Position numbers and translations under genes: made by a program. This document shows, piece by piece, positions 26,301-33,845 of a stretch of 34,859 nt of DNA (positions are counted from its first letter, which is position 1; the number at the start of each line of letters is the position of its first letter). The stretch spans positions 1 through 34,859 of the forward strand of contig JAADFL010000077.1 in NCBI GenBank assembly GCA_013152945.1, given 5' to 3'. Source of the DNA: Deltaproteobacteria bacterium. Its GTDB lineage: Bacteria > Myxococcota_A > JAADFL01. The notes beneath the pieces were generated by a model that did not search any database, was not told the origin of the DNA, and saw nothing but the letters and a program-made list of their open reading frames with translations.

Positions 26301-29300
26301 ACCCACTGCACTCAAGGTAAGGACTAGCGCGTGGCCGGGTTCGTTGTTATACGCCGCTCCTCCGTCTATCACTACTGATGGATTCTCCGGTGCATTCGTG
26401 TCCAATACTATGGAGTCGCTCACTGCCGCGCTCTCGTTGCCCGCTCCATCTCTGAACTTCGCATATACCGTCTTGGTCCCGTCTCCTGAAGAAAGACTCC
26501 ACGAAAGCACACTGTTGTACTCCTGCCATACCGCCCCGAGAAATCCCGAATCCTCGCTCACCATCACCTTGGAAACATCACTGCTTACAGCGCTGAAGTT
26601 CAGCACCACGGATCGGCTGGTCGTGCTCGAATCTCCAGTGTTTATAGCCATCGAGCCGCTCGGAGCAGTCGTGTCAAGCACTATGCTGTCACTCACCACT
26701 TCGGTGACATTGCCTGCCTCGTCACGAAATACCGCATATACCGTCTTGCTCCCCTCGCCACTCGACAAGGTCCACGACTTGCTCGATGTATAACTCTCCC
26801 AGTCGACTCCGCTGAACGTACTGTCCTCGGATACCCGCATCTCGCTCGCATCCTGGGCACTCAAATACAACGTCACATTCCGGCTCGTCGCATACTCCGC
26901 TCCAGCATCTATGCTTATGCTCGGACCATAAGGCTCCCCTGTATCCAACGTAACCACCGCGGTCGCAACATCGCTCTCGTTGCCGGCCAAATCCCGAAAC
27001 TGCGCGTATATTACCTTCTGACCGTCACCGCTCGAAAGCGTCCAGCTCTTGCTCGTGCCATACGCCTCCCACGACGCCCCGTCGAATCCAGGACTCTCGG
27101 ACACCCGCATCTCGTCAGCCCCCACCGCTGACAGCGAAAGAGTTATCTCACGGCTGTTCACCTCGCTCCCCTCGTCTACACTCACGCTCACGCTCGTAGG
27201 CGCACCGGTGTCAAGCTCTATGCCGTCACTGACCGCCGCACTCTCGTTACCGGCACTGTCTCTGAACTTCGCATACACCGTCTTCTGCCCGTCCCCGGCG
27301 CTCAGGAGCCAGCTCATCTCCGCCTGGTAACTCTCCCACGATCCTTGGGAGAAACCAGAATCCTCGCTCACCATCACTTGCCTGACGTCGCTGCTCACTC
27401 CGCTGAAACTCAATACCACCTGACGATCCGTGCTATACTGCGCACCGCTGTCTATCACCATGCTCCCGACAGGCACTCCCGTATCAAGCTCTATCGTGTC
27501 GGATAAAACTTTGCTCTCATTCCCTGCTTCATCACGAACCTTGCAATACACTGTCTTCAATCCATCTCCAACGCTCAACACGAACGCCTTATGACTCGAA
27601 TATGTGCTCCAATTAGCCCCACTGAAATCCGATGCCTCGGAAATTATCATCCCGCTCGCCCCGTCCGCATCAATACCAACGTCAACGTTCACACTCCGCG
27701 CATACTCGGCCCCCCCTGCTATGCTCACAACAAACAAACTCGGCGCTGTCTCATCCAGTGTAACCGTGTCACTCGCAACAACACTCTCGTTACCCGCCGC
27801 ATCCCGGAACTTCGCACTCACCGTCTTCAACCCGTCACCGGCTGAAAGGCGAAAACCCTTGCTCGTGGTGTAAGGCTCCCACGACGCACTCTCGAAATCT
27901 CCGTTCTCCGCCACTATCATCTCCACCGGCGCCAACGTCGCGGAAAGACTTAACGTTACATCACGACTCCCCGTCACCTCGCCACCCTGAACCTCCACAA
28001 AAGGACTCCCCGGCCCATGCTGGTCCAACTCTATGTTGTCATTCACTGACGCGCTTACATTGCCCGCCCCGTCCCTGAAACGCACGTACACCGTCTTCAA
28101 ACCATCTCCCGGCTTCAAAAACCACGCACGCTCCGACGCAAACGGCTCCCACGACGCTCCTCCGAAACCGGAATCATTAGACACCTGCATCTGGCTTGGA
28201 TTCTCAAAACCACTCTTGCAATCTCCATCAGGATACCCCGCCAAACACGCATCACGGGCACTGATGCCAAGAGTAACCAATACCGACGACGTGTAAGACG
28301 CATCTCTCTCTATGCTCACGGAACCATCCACCGGCGATAACCTATCCAAATATATGCTGTCGGAAACCGCACTGCTCCGGTTGCCCGCTCGATCCACGAA
28401 CTCCACCCAAACCGTCTTCAAACCGTCACTCGACGCATCCGATACTCGAACAGGTGATATGCCCGTGCTGAAAGCCTGATCCGCCTCACCATCGAATACT
28501 CCGTCGGTAGATATACGCACCTGCGACACTCCGCTCGTCGCATCCTCGGCCGTCAACGTCAACGAAACATCCCCGTCAGGACTCGTACTGTATGAAGCTC
28601 CGTTGTCTATCACCATACTCCCGCTGGGAGCCTCCCGATCCAAGACAACCGTGGATGCAAACACGCTCGACTCGCTCCGGCTCGAATCCCTGAACTTCAC
28701 ATATACCGTTATCGTCCCATCGTTGCCTGTCAGATCGTAGTCCACGCTCATCGCGCCCGTATCAAAGCTTTCCCACGAAGCTCCATCAAAACTCGATTCC
28801 TCGCTCACCATGACGTCCACAGAACCCGGAGGCACATCATTGAATACCAGGCGAACCGCAGGATCGTTGAGATAGTTCCGGTCGCCGCTGGCACGCTCCT
28901 CTATCACAAAATCACCCCGCTGACGCTCAAGTAAAACCTCGCTCGCCGTGACCGTCTTGTCCTCCTCCACCGTCACAACGCCGATACGCCCCGGACTGTA
29001 ACCCTCCTTGCGCGCCGTCAAATCGTACGTGCCCACTGGAACCCCGCCTATCCGGTAATTGCCCTCGGAACCCGTGGAACCTGAATAGGACGTGCCCGAA
29101 ACTTCAACTGTTATTCCACTGTTGTCCGATGCACCTGAAAGCAACGCCTTGCCGATTATAGAGCCCCGGGCCAAACTCATCGAAAGCTCCAATGTATCAG
29201 TATCCTTGCCCGCCTCCACTGTCACAAGCCTCTCAACAGAGCTGTAACCGCTATACGAAGCCTTCAACACGTGTGTGCCCGTTGGAACTCCAGGAATCTC

Positions 29301-31469
29301 GAAACTCCCGTCTCCCCCGCTCACTCCGCTCTTGCCTGCAACCACTATGGTTACTCCGCCAAGATCCGGGGAACTTTTGCCCTCCAAACTCACAGCACCG
29401 ATTACCCGTCCTGGGTTCGAAGCCAACACCAGGTCAGGAACGAGCACCTCCTCCCCGTCCCGAGATACGCTGATATCGCTTTGCTCCGATGACTTGTAAC
29501 CATTGAAGCTTGCCCGAACAGTATACTGACCATAAGGCACGCCGATTATCCGCCATCCCCCGTCACCCACTGTAACCGCGCTGAAATCAGTACCTGAAAC
29601 TTCGACTCTGATTCCGCCGTGACCCCCTGCCTCGGCACCCTCCAAGTAAGCTTTGCCATACAAACTCCCCCGGGCAATCTTCAGCTCGTGTTCTCCTACG
29701 TCAACCACACCGCCGGCTCCAACCTCTACAAAAGCAACACCAGCGCTCACATAACCGTCCTTGCTCCCCTGCAACGAATAACGACCCACAACAACGCTGG
29801 AAAAACTGAAGCTACCATCCTCACCAGTACTCGTGGTATCTACGAGCTCACCACCGGACTGCTTCAAAAGCTCGACTGTTATCCCTGAATGCTGCCCCCC
29901 GGATGCTCCCTCCAACAAGAACTTCCCCTCTATCCCTCCTCGCGTATCCAATGTCACCGTCGCCTCCACTATGTCTGTCTCATTCCCCGCCGGATCCCGA
30001 AATCGCGCATAAACACTCTTGACTCCGTCTCCTCCCGACAAACGCCAGTTCAAGGCAGGTGAATACGGCTGCCACACAGCACCCGAAAGCCCTGAATCAT
30101 TCGATACCTCCATCTCGGAAGCACCCTCGGCACTCAGCCCCAACACCACCTCAACACTCGAAACATAGTTCGCCCCATCCCCTATCGTTATACTCGGATT
30201 CCGCGGCGAAACACTGTCCAGTACTACACTGTCGGACACCACCTCGCTCTCATTCCCTGCTCCATCCCTATACTGAACCAATACCTCCCGCTCCAGTCCG
30301 TCCGGCTCTTCCCCCTCGCCAAGAGGAAGCTCCACAAGCTCCTGACCCTTGAAATCCTCCCAACTCTCATCGTCCATCACACCATCCAGCGATATCCGCA
30401 TCGACGACACTTGTGACAACTCATCCACTGCCGACAACTTCAAGGACACCTGCCTGGACCTCACATATTCAGATCCCCCGGCTATCTCCACACTCCCCGA
30501 TCGCGGAGCCTGCCTGTCCAATACTATCGTGTCATATACAGGTGGCGTCAGGTAACCATCACTGTTCCGAAACCTCCCATACAGCGTCTTTTCTCCATCT
30601 CCGCCAGAAAGCAATACCTCTTTCTCTGCTACAAACGGCTCCCACTCTATGTCTCCAAGCTCTGGATCCTTGAACTCCGGATCCTCGGATAACTCCATCT
30701 CCTCGGTCTCGAACGCCAATACCCGGACCGTTACCTTCCCCTTCTCGTCATTCGTATACACAGACCCCCCGTCAAGCTCGATCACCCCGGTTATCGACCG
30801 CAATACCAACGCCTGCGCTACCGTCGTCTCGTCCTCCCGTATTTCCACCTCCACTGGTGGCGACGGCGCAAAACCCTCCTTGCTACCGTTCAACATGTAC
30901 CGCCCAACTGGCAACCCGGTTATCGTCCAACTACCATCCGGATTCGTCAGCGTACTCTCCCCTGTATCTCCATTCACACCCATCGCCCCCGAAACACCGG
31001 GCCGCGCAAACACCAACGCTCCTCCATTACTCGCAGCTCCCTCGTCAGGCTTAAGCTGCAATACCACCGAACCCGTCAACGAACCCCGCGCCGCAACCAG
31101 CCTCATCACCCCAAGATCCACTTGCTCCCCGGGGGAACAATATATTCCCGCCTGCGTCACCTCTGAATGCCCGGGAGCCGATACCTCCACCGTATACACT
31201 CCGGGACTCAACTCCCTTACCTCGAACCTGCCTTCACTGTCGGGCCTCGTAGACTTGCCCACAGGCTTAACATTCACTACTGCCGTCCCGGCATCCCCCT
31301 GCTCCAATACCACCCGGCCAAACAAACTCGCCTTTGCCTGCTCTCCAACAGGTACATCAGGATCATATGGATTGTTTGCCGGCACATCCGTACTGCACGA
31401 TGCAAAAAACATCCCGAATAACATACAACTTATTAACAACACCTGCTTATTCTTACCATTCACCAACAT
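17367..31469 (-). CDS. Giant 4700-residue surface lipoprotein of Ig-like, carboxypeptidase-regulatory-like, lamin-tail, FN3 and beta-propeller domains
   Basis: Residues 1-24 are a signal peptide with FFASC placing the lipid anchor at Cys25. Modules in order: carboxypeptidase-regulatory-like domains (about 46-225); three Ig-like modules (to about 510); four more regulatory-like domains (about 510-853), each with a GSFxFxxVPxGxYxLxAS core; then about 29 Ig-like modules of roughly 80-100 residues ending in RDxAGNES.V.D.I.LDT.AP (to about 3990). Two of these Ig modules contain inserted lamin-tail-like domains (2643-2807, 3327-3486), each opening with CRT. A fibronectin III-like domain (about 3999-4105) and LVIVD-type beta-propeller repeats (4107-4700) end the protein. 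No enzymatic site was seen. AAGGAG precedes the ATG by 7 nt. It is probably an outer-membrane adhesin or scaffold. The frame is open throughout, without a frameshift or internal stop. Confidence 0.9.
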   Translation of the reverse strand: MLVNGKNKQVLLISCMLFGMFFASCSTDVPANNPYDPDVPVGEQAKASLFGRVVLEQGDAGTAVVNVKPVGKSTRPDSEGRFEVRELSPGVYTVEVSAPGHSEVTQAGIYCSPGEQVDLGVMRLVAARGSLTGSVVLQLKPDEGAASNGGALVFARPGVSGAMGVNGDTGESTLTNPDGSWTITGLPVGRYMLNGSKEGFAPSPPVEVEIREDETTVAQALVLRSITGVIELDGGSVYTNDEKGKVTVRVLAFETEEMELSEDPEFKDPELGDIEWEPFVAEKEVLLSGGDGEKTLYGRFRNSDGYLTPPVYDTIVLDRQAPRSGSVEIAGGSEYVRSRQVSLKLSAVDELSQVSSMRISLDGVMDDESWEDFKGQELVELPLGEGEEPDGLEREVLVQYRDGAGNESEVVSDSVVLDSVSPRNPSITIGDGANYVSSVEVVLGLSAEGASEMEVSNDSGLSGAVWQPYSPALNWRLSGGDGVKSVYARFRDPAGNETDIVEATVTLDTRGGIEGKFLLEGASGGQHSGITVELLKQSGGELVDTTSTGEDGSFSFSSVVVGRYSLQGSKDGYVSAGVAFVEVGAGGVVDVGEHELKIARGSLYGKAYLEGAEAGGHGGIRVEVSGTDFSAVTVGDGGWRIIGVPYGQYTVRASFNGYKSSEQSDISVSRDGEEVLVPDLVLASNPGRVIGAVSLEGKSSPDLGGVTIVVAGKSGVSGGDGSFEIPGVPTGTHVLKASYSGYSSVERLVTVEAGKDTDTLELSMSLARGSIIGKALLSGASDNSGITVEVSGTSYSGSTGSEGNYRIGGVPVGTYDLTARKEGYSPGRIGVVTVEEDKTVTASEVLLERQRGDFVIEERASGDRNYLNDPAVRLVFNDVPPGSVDVMVSEESSFDGASWESFDTGAMSVDYDLTGNDGTITVYVKFRDSSRSESSVFASTVVLDREAPSGSMVIDNGASYSTSPDGDVSLTLTAEDATSGVSQVRISTDGVFDGEADQAFSTGISPVRVSDASSDGLKTVWVEFVDRAGNRSSAVSDSIYLDRLSPVDGSVSIERDASYTSSVLVTLGISARDACLAGYPDGDCKSGFENPSQMQVSNDSGFGGASWEPFASERAWFLKPGDGLKTVYVRFRDGAGNVSASVNDNIELDQHGPGSPFVEVQGGEVTGSRDVTLSLSATLAPVEMIVAENGDFESASWEPYTTSKGFRLSAGDGLKTVSAKFRDAAGNESVVASDTVTLDETAPSLFVVSIAGGAEYARSVNVDVGIDADGASGMIISEASDFSGANWSTYSSHKAFVLSVGDGLKTVYCKVRDEAGNESKVLSDTIELDTGVPVGSMVIDSGAQYSTDRQVVLSFSGVSSDVRQVMVSEDSGFSQGSWESYQAEMSWLLSAGDGQKTVYAKFRDSAGNESAAVSDGIELDTGAPTSVSVSVDEGSEVNSREITLSLSAVGADEMRVSESPGFDGASWEAYGTSKSWTLSSGDGQKVIYAQFRDLAGNESDVATAVVTLDTGEPYGPSISIDAGAEYATSRNVTLYLSAQDASEMRVSEDSTFSGVDWESYTSSKSWTLSSGEGSKTVYAVFRDEAGNVTEVVSDSIVLDTTAPSGSMAINTGDSSTTSRSVVLNFSAVSSDVSKVMVSEDSGFLGAVWQEYNSVLSWSLSSGDGTKTVYAKFRDGAGNESAAVSDSIVLDTNAPENPSVVIDGGAAYNNEPGHALVLTLSAVGASEMNIAEKQDFSVGTGWISYSTTYTYSLVDTGEGDKTIFVRYKDAAGNESEVVSDSIVHDVTAPSDGIVSIDSGATYCTAADGKVDLTLGASDTTSGLAKVLVSNDGSTWSEMSYRTLIVDWVLSSPANVDGDTRTVSVKFVDAAGNESAIYSDTITLDNVAPSSGSVVINDGDAYTADTSVHLTVSSVGATYMKISQGAACSGGSWQAYAGDVDWVLDDGGDWVTKSVSVVFKDDAGNISSPCENDSIHVDTVAPQLPSVVVEGGSLYNNDALGELDLTLSVLNATDMSISEEPTFATGTGWIAYVTSYTYALADKDDGEKTIYVKFKDAAGNESSVVNDSIIYDVTSPNGPYVMIDNDVEYTNDANGEVDLYLGASDTMSGLDTVEVSNTGAFSGEEVSYDYTAVLSGWALNSPTNVDGESRTVYVRYKDKAGNYSSSANDSIILDNVSPTGGALSIDSGATYTNDTSVQLTFSAAADVSEVSVSNTDVNCATALYGAYSDGMAWTLSSGDGMKTVYACLRDSAGNSEKVTDSIILDTTAPQVTMFNINSDAVFTTSSSVTLRYFGTDENGVDKVYASNEGTFSSPTELAFDSGTNPNVYNSWDIGSGDGTKDVFIKFVDAAGNETIRRDDIVLDTTSPENASITLEPGDYVSGASVTAHLSAVGVKFVCITGDIASPPSPDCTSASSPGWQVKSSSKPVTLSDGEGSKTVIAYFRDSAGNVAGPESDSVVRDDTSPSIGSIELMGLAADASLASQYTRDRNITVNFKSTSDSGPSGLGQMLIWEDAFGTCDPVPSGTWEEYKASSSFSLTSGDGDKVVCGVVRDNAGNESAASMAGIVLDTGGPQIPLTIYGRGLDGQDPDVSRSRKVTLDIGAVDETSAPYKMRLSRTSEFSGAWQDYADIVPGYDIMDPSVSTCRTLVVANEVDLGEPDRVELYNATSMDVQLKGWKLECWVGQNPSAPDVVWTLPSAVIPAWSYMVIDEGSGSSTDNYLYMDSACGWGSTTSDAGALVVKNAAGQEVDFVRWNGSQVTSNDSSGWSESAVLSCSDDCGRTSFAFDRNRSDDWCQQAESIASSNVGDCGLLQSDCVDPNGYKSLFVQVMDSAGNKETGMDDILIDMTPSSGNFTINDGSMYTSDAMVDLSINGFDELSGIADMAFTEDATLLPANLSWQPYSQTAQIFLDNSTDGQKMVFMALRDNAGNQSPLLYTSSDIYLDTTAPDSPCTLTVVNGNLVDGTMYVNSGFVDFQMGVNDNVSGVQYYEASENSGFTGASWVSFTEIGRVNLTSGDGVHTVYVRLKDQAGNRQENACGSVDVYQDTQVPKVTLSLPGLNKDGEVYYTNSHDLNIDVDCQDTYCDKILIDGDVIDGGAGYLPVGVWSDYGTNHSGLLKLSSGDGPHNVRVTVADAAQNLSAPEVATVHVDTQVPVAGTVTLNGLGAGGPSTSYTRDRGVTVSLSGFSDDDQLKQMMVSESPVFAGASWQDYQDMFSWTLSGGDGVKSLYVKVRDRSGNVNAAPNPSGQITLDTLPPIVDMTITGTGPDGADSNYTKERIVDLAINVNDLGGSGAEKMELSRTGSFSGTWAPFAGTVPAFDLVDPVTPTCRTSGVIINEIFTDNPDQAELLNETGYPVDLTGWTFECAITTNSVVWSLPDFTLQPQQYVILDEGTGVNTQDHLYFGANCLWQTGNGYGVLRNGEGEVVDYIAFGTSPPAPPVGTGWTADKQLLCDATTCGRNSNGFDRDLSSDWCNQVSTLGSVNIDACGLVPGVDCTDIQGSRPVYVTVRDYAGNVSTASSSIVLDVEAPAGGITINQNDEFTNNNIVSLSMSYSDDVSGILDMKLGETFNSYGVFQDAVDTLTYSLSQPDGKVKTYVRYRDRAGNVSPGFSDDIILDTLGPSTCSVEFNDLTTPTNERVKALAIAYADDTTAVADIILSEDPNFGGASWQPAVNNQDWVLSSNDGNKRVYIKCRDEAGNEALGTNTTEITLDQTPPSASFVSIDGGAGYTNDSQRRVDLTYGYQGDAYVARISNYPNFSSYTQTTNLGSYSNWQLTFGDGQKTVYVMFLDQAGNQSGIVSDTIVLDTQAPSITQLYLDGCNLYAGTEYCAESLLSLRIDSTGCYEVCLTHDGNCDTEPWEPYSYYKSYSLPAVDNSYTVSAVCRDQAGNLSNTDSVSLVLDMTPPDAPQVITPSQKVNRASISVTRTNVPDVDTHFLRWECKGGSSYPSWTSCSTLETNTIFSFNLTQDMDNVLQIRAVDNALNASDPGWVTIKEDSTAPPSMVINEVINRDHAVTLKWASSSASDVQGYRIYYDYEYNGTDKSLYTGTFANEGQSPIDVGNLTSFTLTGLSNGIGFYVSIDAYDDTSDPGPNASALGGSVEARPNRVSPELESVFTTIANASSITVQGEYLYVSNGTEAVAIDASDPTSLKQLSSHTWSTNGKGGRLIPWGRYIYAIDYSDAGIQALRSTPRNLYSWDYNDEPNKAFKGFYPQGNYAYGVYWDNSSPGWKIGKFSFNSTTGPYLTTELEVAFDEGVPNDIWAADGYVFVATNYNIWRYSGVDLTGKTQYTEKGGQRVKRYRRYMFIGDDTKMYEYYYGTLEGGAFDGCTDFEVGGNYVYCVTNYPGKQGLNILDIRDPTHVELVGQYRGVAFSQVALSGGYVYALSGSSIYVFRVATAERVEYSSGIMEDTRSNTAYGNYIVTGGGSSQDTRLRVINVMNPDDISQEAAFSDTANSTNVLALDNQGEYAFFNQPSNQVWIMNIGNNFSPVHTGTVTTGGTIYDVEAWGNYLLILRNNNSVFRSWLEIWDVRDRTASQASGQYLDYVQLNNSNARDIYVSGGYAHVGMPGYYQIVNLTNPTSLSIAATVSPGGTVTSVYVNGDYAYLALGSSGFKVYDISVITAPVLVKSVTGVNVYRCYGSGKYLFTGNTLRVWDVSDPANPQKIIQDDQIDFVQGISQMGSNLYISGFEQGLSLWQITR

Positions 31470-31541
31470 CGCTCTCTCCTTGCTTACCTGCCAAAACTAA
31501 TTGATTTCAAGCACGTTGCTCGAATCAGAATCCAGGCGTAT

Positions 31542-31575
31542 ATTATACATTTATTTTAACAACAATAAAGTGATG
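31542..31575 (-). promoter_or_regulatory. Candidate promoter of the giant surface-protein gene
   Basis: A perfect TATAAT lies on the minus strand at 31547-31542, in an AT-rich stretch about 73 nt upstream of the start codon at 31469. A clean -35 box is not seen 17 bp away (CTTTAT). The leader of about 65 nt has no obvious hairpin. Confidence 0.35.
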
Positions 31576-31602
31576 AAGAACACAAAATTGCGAATAAAGA
31601 TT

Positions 31603-32325
31603 TTACTCCGGTCTTGTACTCCAGTCCAATATAGGCCAGCCCTTTTTTCTCGCAAATATCCGGAGCCTGGGATCAGGATTGACCACCCTTGGATTTCCAA
31701 CTCTTTCCAACATGGGCAAATCCGTTACACTGTCTGAATAAAAAAAACTGTTTTCAAAGCTGATCCCCCTGCTTTGAGCAAAATTTTCCGCAATTTCTAC
31801 CTTTCCCCGGCCATAACACATCGGCCTACACACTTCCCCTGTAAATCTACCGTCCCTCACTTCGTACATCATGGACAAAGCCTTATCAAAACCGAAATGC
31901 TTTCGAGCACATTCGGCTTCATAAGGCGAAGACGAAGTCAGGAGAACGAGCATGTGTCCCCTGGCTCTATGCTCCTGAACGACCTTGAATGCCCCGGGAG
32001 CCGCATGTGGCTTGACATCTTCTTCGTAGAACTTCTCGGTCCTGGACCTGATTACATCCTCCTCAATTCCCTTGATAGTCAATAATGCCTTTCGCATAGC
32101 AATTTCCATATCGATAACACCCAGTTTGTAACCAAAGAAAAATAAAGCAGCAGTCAAAGCCTGGCGATTGCCCAATCTTCCCTTGCGCCTCTCCCGGATT
32201 GTCCAAAGCCTGCCGCTGTTCACGGTCAGCAGGGTCCCATCAAGGTCAAAGAATGCCGCCTGCCTGTGCGCTCCCTCTTCCCTGTTCTTCACGCTTCCTG
32301 CTTTCAGGGTACTTCCCCCAATCAT
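31603..32325 (-). CDS. HAD-superfamily phosphatase (subfamily IB-like)
   Basis: This 240-residue phosphatase is of the SerB-like HAD-IB kind. Motif I FFDLDGTLL puts the nucleophile at Asp27 and the general acid at Asp29; motif II LLTSSSP (128-134), motif III Lys175 (GRGK) and motif IV YSDSVTDLP (Asp198, Asp202) complete the site. A helical cap sits between motifs I and II, as usual for IB. Substrate cannot be named; relatives act on phosphoserine, phosphoglycerol or lipid phosphates. The start at 32325 has no good ribosome site; a GTG at 32292, preceded closely by AGGAAG, would shorten it by 11 residues. It follows the DUF362 gene by 28 bp on the same strand, so is probably co-transcribed with it. 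Confidence 0.85.
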   Translation of the reverse strand: MIGGSTLKAGSVKNREEGAHRQAAFFDLDGTLLTVNSGRLWTIRERRKGRLGNRQALTAALFFFGYKLGVIDMEIAMRKALLTIKGIEEDVIRSRTEKFYEEDVKPHAAPGAFKVVQEHRARGHMLVLLTSSSPYEAECARKHFGFDKALSMMYEVRDGRFTGEVCRPMCYGRGKVEIAENFAQSRGISFENSFFYSDSVTDLPMLERVGNPRVVNPDPRLRIFARKKGWPILDWSTRPE

Positions 32326-32353
32326 GGCACGTATTTCAACTCATCAAGATCGG

Positions 32354-33427
32354 TCAAGTCAAGTCCACGATTTCCGTTTCGTAAATCCTGCTTCCAATTC
32401 CCAGGTTTTCTGCATACCTCGTCTGGACCTCTGCATCGTGCTCCGGATAGCAATAGCTATCGAAACTTTTCCCCGTTTCCTCGCGTACCAAGTTCAAAAG
32501 AGCCTGATCCAAGGCCACGGGATCCATGGATGCCAAGAAGCCCAGGTCTTTCACCACAGGCTCCTGGACCTTGCCGATACAATCGCAATCCTTTGTCATG
32601 GACTGCGCAACGGTTATACACGGGAAAGGCTTACCGCGCCCCTTCATAACTCCTGCCGCGTGCTCCACTATACGTTCCTGGAGTTCAGGCCCCCTGTTAG
32701 CCCAGTCAAACAGAACAGCATCGAACCTGCACGATACAACACACTCACCGCAACCGATGCACTTTTCCTGGTCTATGACCGCAAATTCATCAACTCCTAT
32801 TGCTTCTGCCGGGCACCACCGGGCGCACGTCCCACACGCCGTGCACGCCTCCGGATCGATCGTGGGATTCTGCCCGTGATGTTGCCTCAACTTGGCCTTC
32901 CGGGATACACAACCCATACCGAGATTCTTCAGCGAGGCTCCCAGCCCGCCGGCAAGATGGCCGGTTGCATGCGAGAGCAGCAAGATACTGTCTGCATGTA
33001 GTATTCCCGAAGCAATCGCCACCTTGTCATAGTGTTTCCCGTTCACCTCGACCTCGATCTCCTCGTCGCCGCGCAGGCCGTCGGCCGGGATGAAGGGAGC
33101 ACCCATGGCCTCAAGACCGAATCCATGCTCATGGAAGACCTTGGCGTGTCCCACTGCGTCGCTCCTCGGGCTCTTGTACAGAACCGACGTGTCGGTGAGA
33201 AAGACAGACGCTCCTGTCTTGGAAATCAGGGCGACCAATGTCTTTGCCACGCAAGGCCTCACGTGCGTCACGTTTCCAGGTTCACCGACGTGAAGTTTCA
33301 ATGCGACGAGTTCACCCTTTTCGAACAGGTTCCCGAAACCGGCCCTGTCCCAAAGGGCGGCAAGTTGCCTGGATACCAGGTCATCCGGATCTTTGCTGCT
33401 TCCCCTTACCAAATAGACCTTACCCAT
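32354..33427 (-). CDS. DUF362 domain protein with two [4Fe-4S] clusters
   Basis: This 357-residue cytosolic protein combines a DUF362 domain (about 1-185, with KLHVGEPGNVTHV and LSHATGHLAGGLGASLKNLGMG) with a ferredoxin domain carrying clusters C195-x2-C198-x2-C201-x3-C205 and C223-x2-C226-x2-C229-x3-C233. DUF362/ferredoxin proteins are widespread in anaerobes and their electron partners are unknown. The C-terminal part contains a CDC motif (in TKDCDC) conserved in this group. AAGGAGGT lies 5 nt before the ATG. It precedes the HAD phosphatase and has no other obvious partner. Confidence 0.88.
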   Translation of the reverse strand: MGKVYLVRGSSKDPDDLVSRQLAALWDRAGFGNLFEKGELVALKLHVGEPGNVTHVRPCVAKTLVALISKTGASVFLTDTSVLYKSPRSDAVGHAKVFHEHGFGLEAMGAPFIPADGLRGDEEIEVEVNGKHYDKVAIASGILHADSILLLSHATGHLAGGLGASLKNLGMGCVSRKAKLRQHHGQNPTIDPEACTACGTCARWCPAEAIGVDEFAVIDQEKCIGCGECVVSCRFDAVLFDWANRGPELQERIVEHAAGVMKGRGKPFPCITVAQSMTKDCDCIGKVQEPVVKDLGFLASMDPVALDQALLNLVREETGKSFDSYCYPEHDAEVQTRYAENLGIGSRIYETEIVDLT

Positions 33428-33845
33428 ACAACACCTCCTTGCGAACGCAACAGCGGTTGCCCGACCAGACTTTCAGCATCCATGGGAAAGCCGGCGCCTC
33501 CGATTCCCGCCCCTAAACCCTCATCCAGCCCGGCCCCTCCAGGTTTTACGAAGTCCCGGGCCAGGCCAATCTACCAACAGTACTGCCGCCGGTAAACCCT
33601 TTGTACCGGTCAATACGAAAAAGACCTTGGTTGAACGGTTGCCGGATCGCCGAAGGATAATCAGTCCTTTTCAACAGTGAACCTAAAAAATCAGATAGGG
33701 AAGCGCCTTTGGTCATATCCGTCCGCGGTCCTGGCGGGGCCGTGACAGTGTGGCAAAACCACACCGGTCCAATCAATTCGCGGGGCCTTTGGTGTATTGA
33801 CCGATCACTGTTATGCTATCAATAAGCCGGGTCACGGGAGGCGTC
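33428..33845. other. Intergenic region between divergent DUF362 and arsenate reductase-fusion genes
   Basis: No convincing gene; a 76-codon minus-strand frame (33546-33776) has no ribosome binding site. A short stem GTGTGG/CCACAC (33748-33764) and a TTGACC (33797-33802) with a poor -10 match are the only signals noticed. The plus-strand promoter of the fusion gene may lie here. Confidence 0.4.

Noticed and set aside
33546-33776. 76-codon minus-strand frame in the gap before the arsenate reductase fusion
   Set aside because: No ribosome binding site, no recognised family and it overlaps the probable control region.
33797-33825. TTGACC as -35 of the arsenate reductase fusion promoter
   Set aside because: No acceptable -10 hexamer at 16-18 bp; CAATAA is a poor match.
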